DNA of 64,000 bases from JAAXGX01 sp965203565 (GTDB taxonomy: Bacteria > Acidobacteriota > Vicinamibacteria > Vicinamibacterales > UBA8438): positions 3,348,001 through 3,412,000 of the forward strand of contig OZ241896.1 in NCBI GenBank assembly GCA_965203565.1, given 5' to 3'. Of the stretch, positions 54,028-61,958 are shown one piece after another; the first letter of the stretch is position 1, and each line of letters opens with the position of its first letter. The notes beneath the pieces were generated by a model. That model was not told the DNA's origin, ran no database searches, and was given only the letters and a program-made list of their open reading frames with translations. The translations under genes were made by a program, and so were the position numbers.

Positions 54028-55511
54028 CCGGGCGGACCTCCGCTCAGCAGCGCGTCGTACTGCGCCAGGTCCGGGCGGGGAACGTGCACCGCGGGGAGCG
54101 CCGGAACCGCCGGACGCACCTCGGCCTGAACGCTGGCGTAATCGCAGGGGACGCCGGCGTCGAGCCGGGCGCGAAGCGCCGCCTCGACCCGCCGCTCGCC
54201 GGTCGTGGCCGCCAGGTGCAACAGGCGCACGTACTCCACGTCGGCCCGCGCGCCGTGCGTACGGCCGAGCGCGTCATACGCCGCCCGGAACGTCAGCGAC
54301 GGGAACAACTCCTCCCGGAAGCGATACCGCGCGAAGGCGCCCGGCTTCCGCACCAGACTCCCGATGATGTGCCGGTAGTCGATCCGGTGACCCGCCGCGC
54401 CCCGCAGACGCGGCATCGTGCACAGCACCCGGCCGCCGTAGACGACCTCGACCGCCGACGGATGCTGACGCGCCTCGACCGTGTGGCCGATCAACCGCGA
54501 CGGAACCGAATAGATCCGGCCACCGACCCGAATCGTGCTCCACTTCCTCACCCGGCACTGCAACGTCGTGTACGCCGGAATCCGGGCCGGCGGCAACGGC
54601 CGCAGATACGCCCGTTCCTCGGCCGGACGAGACGCCGCCCGCGCATTCCGCTCCCGGCCGACGACCGCCCGCACGAACGCCAGATACGCCGACGCGTCGT
54701 CGAAGTCCCGGCCGCCCCGCAACAGCAGCGCCTGCTCGATCGCCGTCTTCGTCCGGAAGTGGCATTGCTCGGCCACGCCGTTCTCGTGCGGCTTTCCGGG
54801 CTGAATCCGCGACGAGCGCAGCCCGTAGTGCTCCAGCACCTGCCGGAACCGCACCGTCAACTCACGCCCGCCGCTGCGCCGCAACTCGTGCGTCGCCGCC
54901 GACAGGTTGTCATGCCGCAGCACCGCCGGCGCCGCGCCCAGCGTCCACAGCGCGTCCTGCAGACCCGCCACCAGCGCCTCGAACGTCTCGCTCAGCGCCA
55001 GCCCCACATACGTCCACCGGCTGTAGCTCAGCACCCACTCGAACAGCAAGTGCGGGAACCGAACGCCCTGAAGCGTCACTCCCAGCCCGCCCGCGTCGGT
55101 GAAGTCGAACGCCGCCTCCCGACCCGGAACCGCCGCCTGCTCGAAGTACACCTCCCGGGCGGGGCCGTGCTCCACCCGCCACGCACGGACCCGACGCTGC
55201 AACGTCCGTAGCTGCCCAGGCTGAAAGCGGCCAGGATGCCGCCGGCGCAACGCCGTGAACAGCGTCAGCACCTGCAGCCGCCCGGCGGTGTCGGCCGCCA
55301 ACTGCGGCACAACCTCCGACGCCCACACGTCGGCGAACGGGTCCTCCCGCGTGCGCCACGGCCGCGGCGCCTTCGCAGCCGACGGCAACGCCCCCTCCTG
55401 CCAGCGGCGAGCCGTCCGCTCGCTCATCCCGGCCGCCGCCGCCGCCGCCGTCAGCGTCTTGCCTGCCATCCGCTTCTCGCGTAAACGCCGAACCTGCGCG
55501 TCCGTGACCAA
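54024..55511 (-). CDS. istA: IS21 transposase IstA
   Basis: DDE transposase of the IS21 family, about 495 residues from TTG 55511 (an ATG at 55598 is an alternative but would start 18 bases from the IS end). An N-terminal helix-turn-helix (QVRRLREKRMAGKTLTAAAA, AGMSERTARRW) is followed by the catalytic region: DFTDAGGLGVTL, VLRHDNLSAATHEL and HENGVAEQCHFRTK, supplying D, D and E. A C-terminal beta domain (STIRVGGRIYSVPSRLIGH) is typical. The gene looks intact. Confidence 0.92.
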   Translation of the reverse strand: MVTDAQVRRLREKRMAGKTLTAAAAAAGMSERTARRWQEGALPSAAKAPRPWRTREDPFADVWASEVVPQLAADTAGRLQVLTLFTALRRRHPGRFQPGQLRTLQRRVRAWRVEHGPAREVYFEQAAVPGREAAFDFTDAGGLGVTLQGVRFPHLLFEWVLSYSRWTYVGLALSETFEALVAGLQDALWTLGAAPAVLRHDNLSAATHELRRSGGRELTVRFRQVLEHYGLRSSRIQPGKPHENGVAEQCHFRTKTAIEQALLLRGGRDFDDASAYLAFVRAVVGRERNARAASRPAEERAYLRPLPPARIPAYTTLQCRVRKWSTIRVGGRIYSVPSRLIGHTVEARQHPSAVEVVYGGRVLCTMPRLRGAAGHRIDYRHIIGSLVRKPGAFARYRFREELFPSLTFRAAYDALGRTHGARADVEYVRLLHLAATTGERRVEAALRARLDAGVPCDYASVQAEVRPAVPALPAVHVPRPDLAQYDALLSGGPPG

Positions 55512-55618
55512 CCCGTCCTCCCAGAGGAAAACGGGCAGTCTCACACGTCGCCAGCGCCATCCAGCACCGTGCCGACCGCCCTCTCGACGACCGGCCAAAA
55601 TAATTGTCGTTGATCACG

Positions 55619-56529
55619 ATGTCTTGACTGATTGACTTCCGCGTTCTGACGTTCGACTGCTACGGCGCCCTGAATCGACTGGGAGACCGGGATCTGGGAC
55701 GCGCTGCAGCCGTTGATCATGCGCAACGCCGACGCCGGCGTCACCCGCGCCGCCGCGCTCCGGGCCTTCGCGCGGTGCGAGAGCCGGCAGCAGCGGACGA
55801 CGCCCGGCCTGCGCTATCCCACGCTGCTGGCCCACCAGCCCGTGGTGGAATCCCCGCGGGGCGCCGAGAGCGGTGAGGCGCCCGGCTGACAAGGCGTGAG
55901 GAGGGCGCATATTGGGCATACGCAACCGACGAACAACGCAGTCAGGCGGGATGCATCGCCGCTCGAATGCAGCGGGGACTTTCGCCACGGGCTGCCACGT
56001 GCACCGGGGCCTCGCCGAGAACCTCGGCATGCGGACGGACGCCGCGCTCGACGAGGCGTTCGGCGCGTCCGTGCCCCGGTGGCCGGCGTTCCCCGGCACC
56101 GCCGACGCGTTGCGCGCACTGAAGCGCCGCTACCGGCTGGTCATCCTGTCGAACGTCGACCGCGCGGGCATCGCCGCCTCCAACCGCAAGATCGGGGTCG
56201 AATTCGACGCCGTCTACACCGCGGAAGACGTCGGCTCCTACAAGCCGGCCGACGCCAACTTCGAATATCTCCTCGCCCACCTGAAGTCCGACCTGGGTCT
56301 GGAGCGGTCCGACGTCCTGCACACCGCGCAGAGCCTGCGCCACGACCACGCCCCGGCGAACCGGTTCGGATTGGCCAACGCCTGGATCGACCGGCAGCGG
56401 CTGTCGGCGGGCGGCGGCTGGGGCGCGACGGAGCGGGTGGAGACCTTGCCGGCCACCGACTTCGTGTTCTTCTCCCTGGCCGCCATGGCGGAGGCGGTGG
56501 CGGGCGCAGGATGCGGCGCAGCGTCGTAG
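55619..56529 (+). pseudogene. Haloacid dehalogenase-like hydrolase, broken
   Basis: A type II haloacid dehalogenase-like gene broken in several places. IS21 sits with its CGATG duplication over the ATG. The third codon is TGA (ATG TCT TGA), and an extra A after FDCYGAL shifts the frame (IDWETGIWDALQPL lies in the next frame). A 159-bp element enters at LLAH. After it the gene reads VHRGLAENLGMRTDAALDEA, VILSNVD, VGSYKPADANFEYLLAHL and HTAQSLRHDHAPAN to the end at 56529. The aspartate nucleophile, Ser and Lys of the family remain recognisable. Confidence 0.88.
55836..55994 (-). mobile_element. MITE-like element inserted in dehalogenase gene, CCAC duplication
   Basis: A full 159-base copy flanked by CCAC at 55832-55835 and 55995-55998. 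Removing it and one duplication rejoins CTGGCCCAC with GTGCACCGG, encoding LAHVHR in the right frame. It shares the changes GGGGCGCC and CCCGGCTG with the copy at 49345, so those two may derive from one sub-lineage. Confidence 0.92.
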
Positions 56530-56580
56530 CGCCGGGCGCGGGTCTCGTCTTCTTCCGGTTGCTTCTTCCGATCGCGTCCT
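56509..56580 (+). repeat. 72-bp repeat, copy 1
   Basis: From GGATGCGGCGCAGCGTCGTA to GATCGCGTCCT. It matches 59566-59637 at 66 of 72 positions. Its first part codes the last residues and TAG stop of the broken dehalogenase. No inverted ends were seen. Confidence 0.8.
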
Positions 56581-56930
56581 GCAGTGGAAATGGCGACTGG
56601 AAGCGGGCTCCCTCCTTGCCGGCGGCCGGCCTGCGGTTCCGCTTCGCGGCGGCGCCCACCGCGTCCGGCGACGGCAGGCGTTCACACCGCTGCGCACAAG
56701 CACGCTGCGGGTGGTGCGGGCCTTTCACTTTTTTCGCAGAAAGTACTTGACAGGATTTTTGTCGTCCCCTGCCGGCTCTTCGGAACAGCCCTCAGCATGC
56801 CCCTATGGCGGCCTCATCCGCCCTCTGAGAGCCGTACGCCCACCGGAAGGTCGAAAAGCATCGAGCGGACCGGGAACGGCCGCCTGAGAGCCGTACAAGC
56901 GGCTGAAAAACAAGGGGTTATCATAGGCGC
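56530..56930. other. Gene-free region upstream of the DUF222-HNH gene
   Basis: About 400 bases without a supported gene. It contains most of a 72-bp repeat, an AT-rich TTTCACTTTTTTC and a TTGACAGGAT (-35-like) near 56748, two direct copies of CTGAGAGCCGTAC (56825-56837, 56884-56896) and a TTATCATAGG just before ATG 56931 that could be a -10. Confidence 0.5.
56825..56896 (+). repeat. Direct repeat CTGAGAGCCGTAC, two copies
   Basis: A perfect 13-base direct repeat with starts 59 bases apart (56825-56837 and 56884-56896), ending 35 bases before the HNH gene. It could be an operator pair or the trace of an excision. Inference. Confidence 0.5.
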
Positions 56931-58631
56931 ATGCCCCTCGAAACCGCACCGGTTCCGGCCCCGTTTTCGCCTTCCGTCCGCCCTGTCCTTCCTCCGACGG
57001 CGCGCACCGCTTCCATTCCGGACCAACCCGATGCCGATCTCAACCGATTGGCCGACCGGATCGCCGAACTCTCCGCCCGCATCCAGGCCGCCACCTATGC
57101 TCTGCTCGTCCTCATCCGGCAGTTCGACGAGCAGGGCGGCTGGCGGGCGGGCGGCTTCTCCTCCTGCGCCCACTGGCTGAGCTGGCGCACCGGCCTCGCC
57201 CCCGGCGCCGCCCGCGAGAAGGTGCGCGTCGCCCACGCCCTGGCCAAGTTGCCGCTCATCGGCGCCGCGATGCAGCGCGGGCGGGTCTCCTACTCGAAGG
57301 TGCGGGCGCTGACCCGCGTGGCGACGCCGGAGAACGAAGCGGCGCTGCTCGACGTCGCGCTCGCCGGGACGGCGGTGCACGTTGAGCAGGTGACGCGGGC
57401 GTGGCGGCGGGTGGACCGGGCGGCGGAGATCGCCGAAGACGGACGGCGACACGCGCACCGGGAGCTGCGGGCCTGGGTGGACGACGACGGGATGGTGGTG
57501 ATTCGGGGACGGCTCGCGCCGGAGGTCGGAGCGGCGGTGCTGCGGGCGCTCGACGCGGCGAGCGAACAGTTGCGGACGGAGGCGGCGGACGCTCCGGAGG
57601 AAGGCGCGCTCGAGGCGTCGTCGGAGCAGCGGCGGGCGGATGCGCTCGGCCGGGTGGCGGAAGCGGCGCTGTCGGCGCAGCTGGACCCGGGGACGGCGGG
57701 CGATCGGTATCAGGTAGTACTGCACGTGGATGCCGCGACGCTGGCGCACGATGCGGCGGCGGCGCAGGAAGCGGATCACCCGACGTGCGTTCCCGCGGGA
57801 ACGTCTTCGGTCGTCCGACCCACAGCAGCCGGTCGCGCCGAGGCAATCCGCCAGCCGGGAAGCGACGCCGCGGCAAACTTCGGCGACCCGCAGGGTGCGG
57901 CCGGCGACTCGGTTGACTTGGAGTCGACGCGCATCGCATCGACCGGAGGAGAGCACGTTCCCGCGGGAACGCGCCGGCCGACGGGAGGCTCCGACGGGTC
58001 AGGTCTCGGCGACGCTGCTCACGCCGCGCATGGTCAGGCCGTCCTGGAGGACGCCGGCGGGCTGCGCGTCTCCGCGGAAACGGCGCGCCGGCTGGCGTGC
58101 GACGCCGGACGGGTCGTCATGACCCACAGCGACGCCGGGCAGGTGCTCGGCGTCGGCCGCAAGACGCGCACGATCCCGCCGGCGCTGCGCCGCGCGCTCG
58201 CCGCGCGGGACCGCCGTTGCCGCTTCCCGGGCTGCACGGCCCGGCGGTGCGATGCGCACCACGTCCGGCACTGGGCGCACGGCGGCGCGACCCGGCTCGA
58301 CAACCTGGTGCAGTTTTGCCGGCGGCATCACCGGGCCGTGCACGAAGGCGGATTGCAGGTGACGCTCGACGACGCAGGCGCGGTCCGCTTCACGCGGGCG
58401 GATGGCCGGCCGCTGCCGGAGGTTCCGGAACCGCCGCGCTGGACCGGTGCGGCGCTGGCGCCGGTGGACGCGCGGCTGGCGGCGGCGGGGATCGCGATCG
58501 GGCCAGGTGCGGCGACGCCGGCGTGGACCGGCGAGCGGCTGGATCTCGGCTGGGCGATGCGCGTGCTGTGGCGTCCGCGCGCGAGTCCGACCGGGGCCGC
58601 GTCGGACGGGCCGCCGCCTCTGCCGGCGTGA
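56931..58631 (+). CDS. HNH endonuclease with DUF222 (13E12-like)
   Basis: A 566-residue protein: DUF222 domain in residues 30-240 (LNRLADRIAELSARIQAATY, LSWRTGLAPGAAREKVRVAH, GRVSYSKVRALTRVATPENE), a variable linker (residues 280-370) and a C-terminal HNH nuclease. The nuclease has zinc-binding CRFPGCTARRCDAHHVRHW and NLVQFCRRHHRAVHEGG. The family resembles the mycobacterial 13E12 repeat proteins and is often linked to mobile DNA. Two copies of a 16-base palindrome lie in the linker. The nuclease residues look intact. Confidence 0.92.
   Translation: MPLETAPVPAPFSPSVRPVLPPTARTASIPDQPDADLNRLADRIAELSARIQAATYALLVLIRQFDEQGGWRAGGFSSCAHWLSWRTGLAPGAAREKVRVAHALAKLPLIGAAMQRGRVSYSKVRALTRVATPENEAALLDVALAGTAVHVEQVTRAWRRVDRAAEIAEDGRRHAHRELRAWVDDDGMVVIRGRLAPEVGAAVLRALDAASEQLRTEAADAPEEGALEASSEQRRADALGRVAEAALSAQLDPGTAGDRYQVVLHVDAATLAHDAAAAQEADHPTCVPAGTSSVVRPTAAGRAEAIRQPGSDAAANFGDPQGAAGDSVDLESTRIASTGGEHVPAGTRRPTGGSDGSGLGDAAHAAHGQAVLEDAGGLRVSAETARRLACDAGRVVMTHSDAGQVLGVGRKTRTIPPALRRALAARDRRCRFPGCTARRCDAHHVRHWAHGGATRLDNLVQFCRRHHRAVHEGGLQVTLDDAGAVRFTRADGRPLPEVPEPPRWTGAALAPVDARLAAAGIAIGPGAATPAWTGERLDLGWAMRVLWRPRASPTGAASDGPPPLPA
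57788..57803. repeat. 16-bp perfect palindrome, copy 1
   Basis: CGTTCCCGCGGGAACG, fully self-complementary, inside the linker of the HNH gene where it encodes part of CVPAGT. The second copy is 168 bases downstream, an exact number of codons. Confidence 0.8.
57956..57971. repeat. 16-bp perfect palindrome, copy 2
   Basis: A second CGTTCCCGCGGGAACG, encoding part of HVPAGT in the same frame as copy 1. The flanks of the two copies differ, so this is not simply a long tandem duplication. Confidence 0.8.
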
Positions 58632-58787
58632 ATGCGGTGATGGGACCGGCGCCGAGGCCGCGAGATTCCCACAGGTCCACAGCGCTTCATTGTGGATTTA
58701 CTCACACGGAAAACCACGGCATGAGCTGAACCCGAAAGCGTTGACCTGTCCGCAGAATCGGGGCAACCTCAACGCCATCACCCGGAA

Positions 58788-58997
58788 ATGGACGGCTCGG
58801 TATACGCGTTGGTGCAGGCTGCGCTGGATGCCGGCGAGCTGAGCCATGGCGACCGGGCTGATCGGTGGCTGTTCGATCTGCCCCAGCGCCCGGGCCGGAT
58901 CGTCCGGGTGGTGGTGGACGTGGCGGACGGCCGCCCGTCGGAGGTGGTCAGCGTCCACTATCAGACGCTCAAGAAAAGCAAAGGCCGCGTCGACTAA
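58788..58997 (+). CDS. Small hypothetical protein, 69 residues
   Basis: A short protein starting MDGSVYALVQAALDAGELSH with a beta-rich middle (RIVRVVVDVADGRPSEVVSV) and a basic end (KKSKGRVD). The amino acid pattern looks genuine and the stop falls in the loop of a strong terminator hairpin, as expected for a real 3' end. It might be a DUF4258-like or toxin-like fold, but that is a guess. Confidence 0.55.
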   Translation: MDGSVYALVQAALDAGELSHGDRADRWLFDLPQRPGRIVRVVVDVADGRPSEVVSVHYQTLKKSKGRVD

Positions 58998-59020
58998 CGT
59001 CAGACGCGGCCTTGCCGTTT
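58981..59020 (+). terminator. Rho-independent terminator after the 69-residue gene
   Basis: AAGGCCGCGTC and GACGCGGCCTT form an 11-bp perfect stem with an 11-base loop that holds the TAA stop. GCCGTTT follows. Strong hairpin, modest T-run. Confidence 0.75.
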
Positions 59021-59164
59021 GTCCCGCCGCGGGCGCCCCTGACCCGCTACACGCTTGTTAGGTCCAGGCCCGGCGAGGCGTCTTTCCTGGAGTTGGACGG
59101 GACGGAAGGCACTCTATCACATTTGGCCCAAACTCTGCACCGAAAACCTTGTAGCGTCATCTGC

Positions 59165-59565
59165 ATGAACGATGCGGGCCGCTGCCGCACGGAGCTGGCG
59201 ATGTTCCAACCGCCGCTGGCGGCGCCGGCTGACGCAGACGCCAACGCCCCGCGCGCGGTGGTTCTCCCGGCGCCGGACGCCGCCGGCCTGCTGCCGACGC
59301 TCGACGGGCGCAAGTAGCGGGTCCCCGATCCGGCGCGGCTGGTCAAGGCGATCAACGACCAGCCGAACGAGGTGCGCGTCGACACCGACCACCAGTCCGA
59401 GCCGATCTCGCCGACGTTCCGAGGCTCGACGCACGCCTACTACGGCTGGCCGCGCGACTTCCGGGCGGCGGCGTCCGGCGCGATCTCGGCGGCGTTCCAT
59501 CTGACGGACGTCGGCGCGGCGCTGCTGCGGAGCCGGGCGTACCGGTATCTGTCGCCGGCGCTGCG
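59165..59565 (+). pseudogene. Mu-like phage I-protein (protease) remnant
   Basis: The frame resembles the start of the Mu-type head-maturation protease gpI: RTELAMFQPPLAAPADADAN, VVLPAPDAAGLLPTLDGRK, then an in-frame TAG at 59315-59317 where tryptophan would be expected. It continues VPDPARLVKAINDQPNEVRV, the typical TDHQSEPISPT, YGWPRDFRAA and RAYRYLSPAL. After that the sequence is a 72-bp repeat and gpI similarity ends. So the gene has a nonsense codon and a lost 3' end, and no other phage genes are near. Confidence 0.7.
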
Positions 59566-59637
59566 GGATGGGGCGCAGCGTCGTAGCGTCGGGCGCGGGC
59601 GTCGTCTTCTTCCGGCCGCTTCTTCCGATCGCGTCCT
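59566..59637 (+). repeat. 72-bp repeat, copy 2
   Basis: Matches 56509-56580 at 66 of 72 positions. It begins exactly where similarity of the phage gene to gpI stops, consistent with insertion or a deletion end point. Confidence 0.8.
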
Positions 59638-59708
59638 TGCGCAGTTCGAAACACGAGTGTGTTAATCTGCCGAGCAGGGGGCGCCGCACCTCAGCCCGCG
59701 GAGCCCGC

Positions 59709-60020
59709 ATGACCGCCTTGCAGTGTTACGCCTACAGACGTGGCCAGCGGTGGCGCGCCATTTGCGTAGATCTCGACATCGCCGTAGACGGCGAATCTTC
59801 GCCGGCGGTCGTTGCGACGCTCGAGAACTGCATAGACATGTATCTGGAACGTGTCGCCGAGTTGCCGGCGGAGGAACGCCGGCGTCTCCTGAGCCGGCGA
59901 GCGCCTTGGCGCGTCAGGGCGTCTTTGGCGATCTCCATCGCGTTCCATCGTCTCAAGGGCGCCGGCGAGCGCAACGCGCGCTCGTTCCTGCTGGAATCTC
60001 ACGTCGCCGCGCCCTCCTGA
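59709..60020 (+). CDS. HicB-like/DUF1902-type small protein
   Basis: A 103-residue protein starting MTALQCYAYRRGQRWRAICV with the HicB-type strand pattern AICVDLDIAVDGESSPAVVA, then a helical part (LENCIDMYLERVAELPAEER) and a basic tail. Similar standalone HicB-fold proteins are found without a HicA partner, as here. Family assignment rests on the N-terminal pattern only. The frame is open upstream to 59568 but that includes a repeat. Confidence 0.6.
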   Translation: MTALQCYAYRRGQRWRAICVDLDIAVDGESSPAVVATLENCIDMYLERVAELPAEERRRLLSRRAPWRVRASLAISIAFHRLKGAGERNARSFLLESHVAAPS

Positions 60021-60035
60021 CTCACGCGCTGCTGA

Positions 60036-60100
60036 ACGGGTCCGGCATGAACGGATGCTGCTGGACGAACGGGTGCGTCCGGGCGCGCGTGCGGCAGGCG
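60036..60100 (+). repeat. 65-bp repeat, copy 2 (gene-end fragment)
   Basis: Copies the end of the gene at 51935-52795 with two differences. The TAG stop has become CAG. No upstream part of that gene is present, so this is a fragment directly before the promoter of the cytochrome/monooxygenase gene. Confidence 0.85.
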
Positions 60101-60105
60101 GGTTG

Positions 60106-60111
60106 TATGAT
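60106..60111 (+). promoter_or_regulatory. Probable -10 of the monooxygenase/cytochrome gene
   Basis: TATGAT lies 7 bases before ATG 60118 (or 16 before ATG 60127), just downstream of the 65-bp repeat. A transcript would start at or near the coding start. Inference. Confidence 0.3.
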
Positions 60112-60117
60112 GGGGGC

Positions 60118-61563
60118 ATGTTCTGCATGCGACGGACCGGCGGGCGGCGGGGACGGCGGCGCGCGGGTCTCGGCAGGCTGGGCGGCGGCCTGACCGCGGC
60201 CGTTCTGGCGTCCGCCGGAGGACTGGCGGCCTTGCCGGGCGCCGTCCACGCGCAGGCGGCGGGCGGCGTGGCCGAGGCGCCGACGTTCGCCGAGGACGTC
60301 GCGCCGATCTTCCGGCGCGCCTGCCAGGAGTGCCACCGGCCGGGCAGCATGGCGCCGATGCCGCTGCTGACCTACCAGGACGCCCGGCCGTGGGCGCGGT
60401 CGATCAGGGCGCGCGTCGCGGCGCGCGAGATGCCGCCGTGGTTCCTCGACAGGACGATCGGGATCCAGCGGTTCATCAACGACGTCTCGCTGAGCGACGC
60501 GGAGATCGACACCGTCGTGCGGTGGGTCGACGCCGGCGCGCCGCCGGGGGACCTGGACGCGCTGCCGCCGCCGAGGGAGTGGCCGGACGGCGACCGGTTC
60601 CGGCTGGAGGACGAACTGGGGCCGCCGGACCACGTCGTCCGGTTCGAGCCGTTCACCATGCCGCCGGTGGCGCAGGACACGTTCTTCCGGCCGTTCGCCG
60701 ACGCCGGCCTGACCGAGCCGCGGTGGGTCCGGGCGGCCGAGACGAAGCCGGCCGGCAGGCAGGGCCGGCGGATCGCCCACCACGCGTCGGCCTACCTGCA
60801 CCAGCCGGAGAGCGCGGCGTTCCTGGAGGCGGAGCGTGAGCTGCTCGGCGGTCAGGCGGCGGCGGCCGCGGTGCTCGCGGCGGCCCGCGCCCGCAGCGGC
60901 GGCGATTCGATCGACACGCGCGAGATGTTCACCGAGTGGGCGCAGGGGAAGGGCGGGGAGATCTACCCGGACGGAACCGGGAAGCTCATCCGTCCGGGCG
61001 CCCGGTTCGAGGTCCAGATCCACTACCACGCCGTCGGGGAGGAGATCACCGACCAGCTCGAGCTCGGTCTCTGGCTCCACCCGCAAGGCGTGACGCCGAA
61101 GTACAGCGTGACGTACGTCTCGGTCGGCACGCAGAACAACAAGCCGCTTCACATCCCGCCCCACTCGGTCACCGTCCATCAGGGGTCGTACACGCTGCCG
61201 GCGCCCGGCATCCTGCACAACTTCCAGCCCCACATGCATTACCGCGGCAGCGCGTTCTCGATGGAGGCGATCTATCCGGACGGCCGGCGGGAGCTACTCA
61301 ATCACGCCGACCGGTTCAGCAACGACTGGCACGTGAGCTACGTCTACCATCCGGACGCCGCGCCGCTGCTCCCGCGGGGGACGGTGCTCCAGATCACGGC
61401 GTGGCACGACAACACCGCCGCCAACCGGAACAACCCCGACCCCCGGCAGTGGGTGGCCTACGGCCCGCGCACGGTCGACGAGATGGCGCATTCGAACAGC
61501 CAGATCATCTTCATCACCGACGACGACTACGAGCGGATGGCGGCGGCGCGACGGGCGCAATAA
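60118..61563 (+). CDS. Secreted copper-monooxygenase-like protein with haem c motif
   Basis: A 481-residue exported protein (signal GGGLTAAVLASAGGLAALPG, cleavage near VHAQ). Close to the N-terminus CQECH is a covalent haem c motif, with PMPLLTYQDARPWARSIRAR and a likely axial Met in EMPPWFLD. The rest resembles type II copper ascorbate-dependent monooxygenases: RIAHHASAYLHQ, FEVQIHYHAVGEEI and LHNFQPHMHYRG supply histidines. Such fusions are common in Acidobacteriota; the substrate is unknown. ATG 60127 is an equally good start. Confidence 0.82.
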   Translation: MFCMRRTGGRRGRRRAGLGRLGGGLTAAVLASAGGLAALPGAVHAQAAGGVAEAPTFAEDVAPIFRRACQECHRPGSMAPMPLLTYQDARPWARSIRARVAAREMPPWFLDRTIGIQRFINDVSLSDAEIDTVVRWVDAGAPPGDLDALPPPREWPDGDRFRLEDELGPPDHVVRFEPFTMPPVAQDTFFRPFADAGLTEPRWVRAAETKPAGRQGRRIAHHASAYLHQPESAAFLEAERELLGGQAAAAAVLAAARARSGGDSIDTREMFTEWAQGKGGEIYPDGTGKLIRPGARFEVQIHYHAVGEEITDQLELGLWLHPQGVTPKYSVTYVSVGTQNNKPLHIPPHSVTVHQGSYTLPAPGILHNFQPHMHYRGSAFSMEAIYPDGRRELLNHADRFSNDWHVSYVYHPDAAPLLPRGTVLQITAWHDNTAANRNNPDPRQWVAYGPRTVDEMAHSNSQIIFITDDDYERMAAARRAQ

Positions 61564-61958
61564 TCCTTGATTTATGATGCCGTGCGCTCCTCGACCGGCC
61601 CGCGCTGGCCGCGCGCGTGCGGGAAGCGTCGGAATCGCTGGCGGGCCGCCCCCAGCCTCAACAGCCCGTGGTGGAATCCCGCGTCGCACCGAGAGCGGCG
61701 AGGCGCCCGCCTGACAAGGCGTGAGGAGGGCGCATATTGGGCATACGCAACCGACGAACAACGCCGTCAGGCGGGATGCATCGCTGCTCGAATGCAGCAG
61801 GGACTTTCACCACGGGCTGTCAAGCGCGGCGACCGGCGGGTGCGCCGCGCGTCAGTCGGGCCGGAAAGAAGGTTGCGCCCGGCCGTCCGGTGTCGTAGGA
61901 TGCCGGGATGCGGCGGCGGCGCGGCGCGTAAAATCTCGCAGATCAGGGAGACCGGCCC
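61564..61958. other. Gene-free stretch with mobile element
   Basis: About 395 bases. The first 95 encode a protein-like scrap (RALLDRPALAARVREASESL) with no start, possibly a lost gene end. A full 159-bp element follows (61662-61819). Then comes a leader with AAAATCTCGCAGATCAGGGA before the DUF1552 gene; the AGGGAG there may be its ribosome-binding site. Confidence 0.5.
61662..61819 (-). mobile_element. MITE-like element, full copy with TCAA duplication
   Basis: A 158-base copy flanked by TCAA at 61658-61661 and 61820-61823. One base is lost in the C-run of the right end, and CAGCAGGGACTTTCACCACGG shows small changes at the other end. Orientation as at 53461. It lies in an intergenic scrap between the monooxygenase and DUF1552 genes. 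Confidence 0.9.

Larger units (their letters stand above)
52812..55616 (-). mobile_element. IS21-family insertion sequence with CGATG duplication
   Basis: A complete element of about 2.8 kb bounded by TG...CA ends (TGTTCAGCG on the left, TGATCAACG on the right read inward). ACAATTATTTTGGCCGGT occurs in inverted form at both ends, and the left end holds an additional related repeat (TCAACTACTTTGGCCG), as IS21 elements do. It is flanked by CGATG at 52807-52811 and 55617-55621. It encodes istA and istB on the minus strand. istB is split by a 159-bp element, so the IS probably cannot move unaided. Confidence 0.9.

Noticed and set aside
56584..57180. 198-codon plus-strand frame upstream of and overlapping the HNH gene
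   Set aside because: Low-complexity, crosses the promoter region and overlaps DUF222 in another frame.
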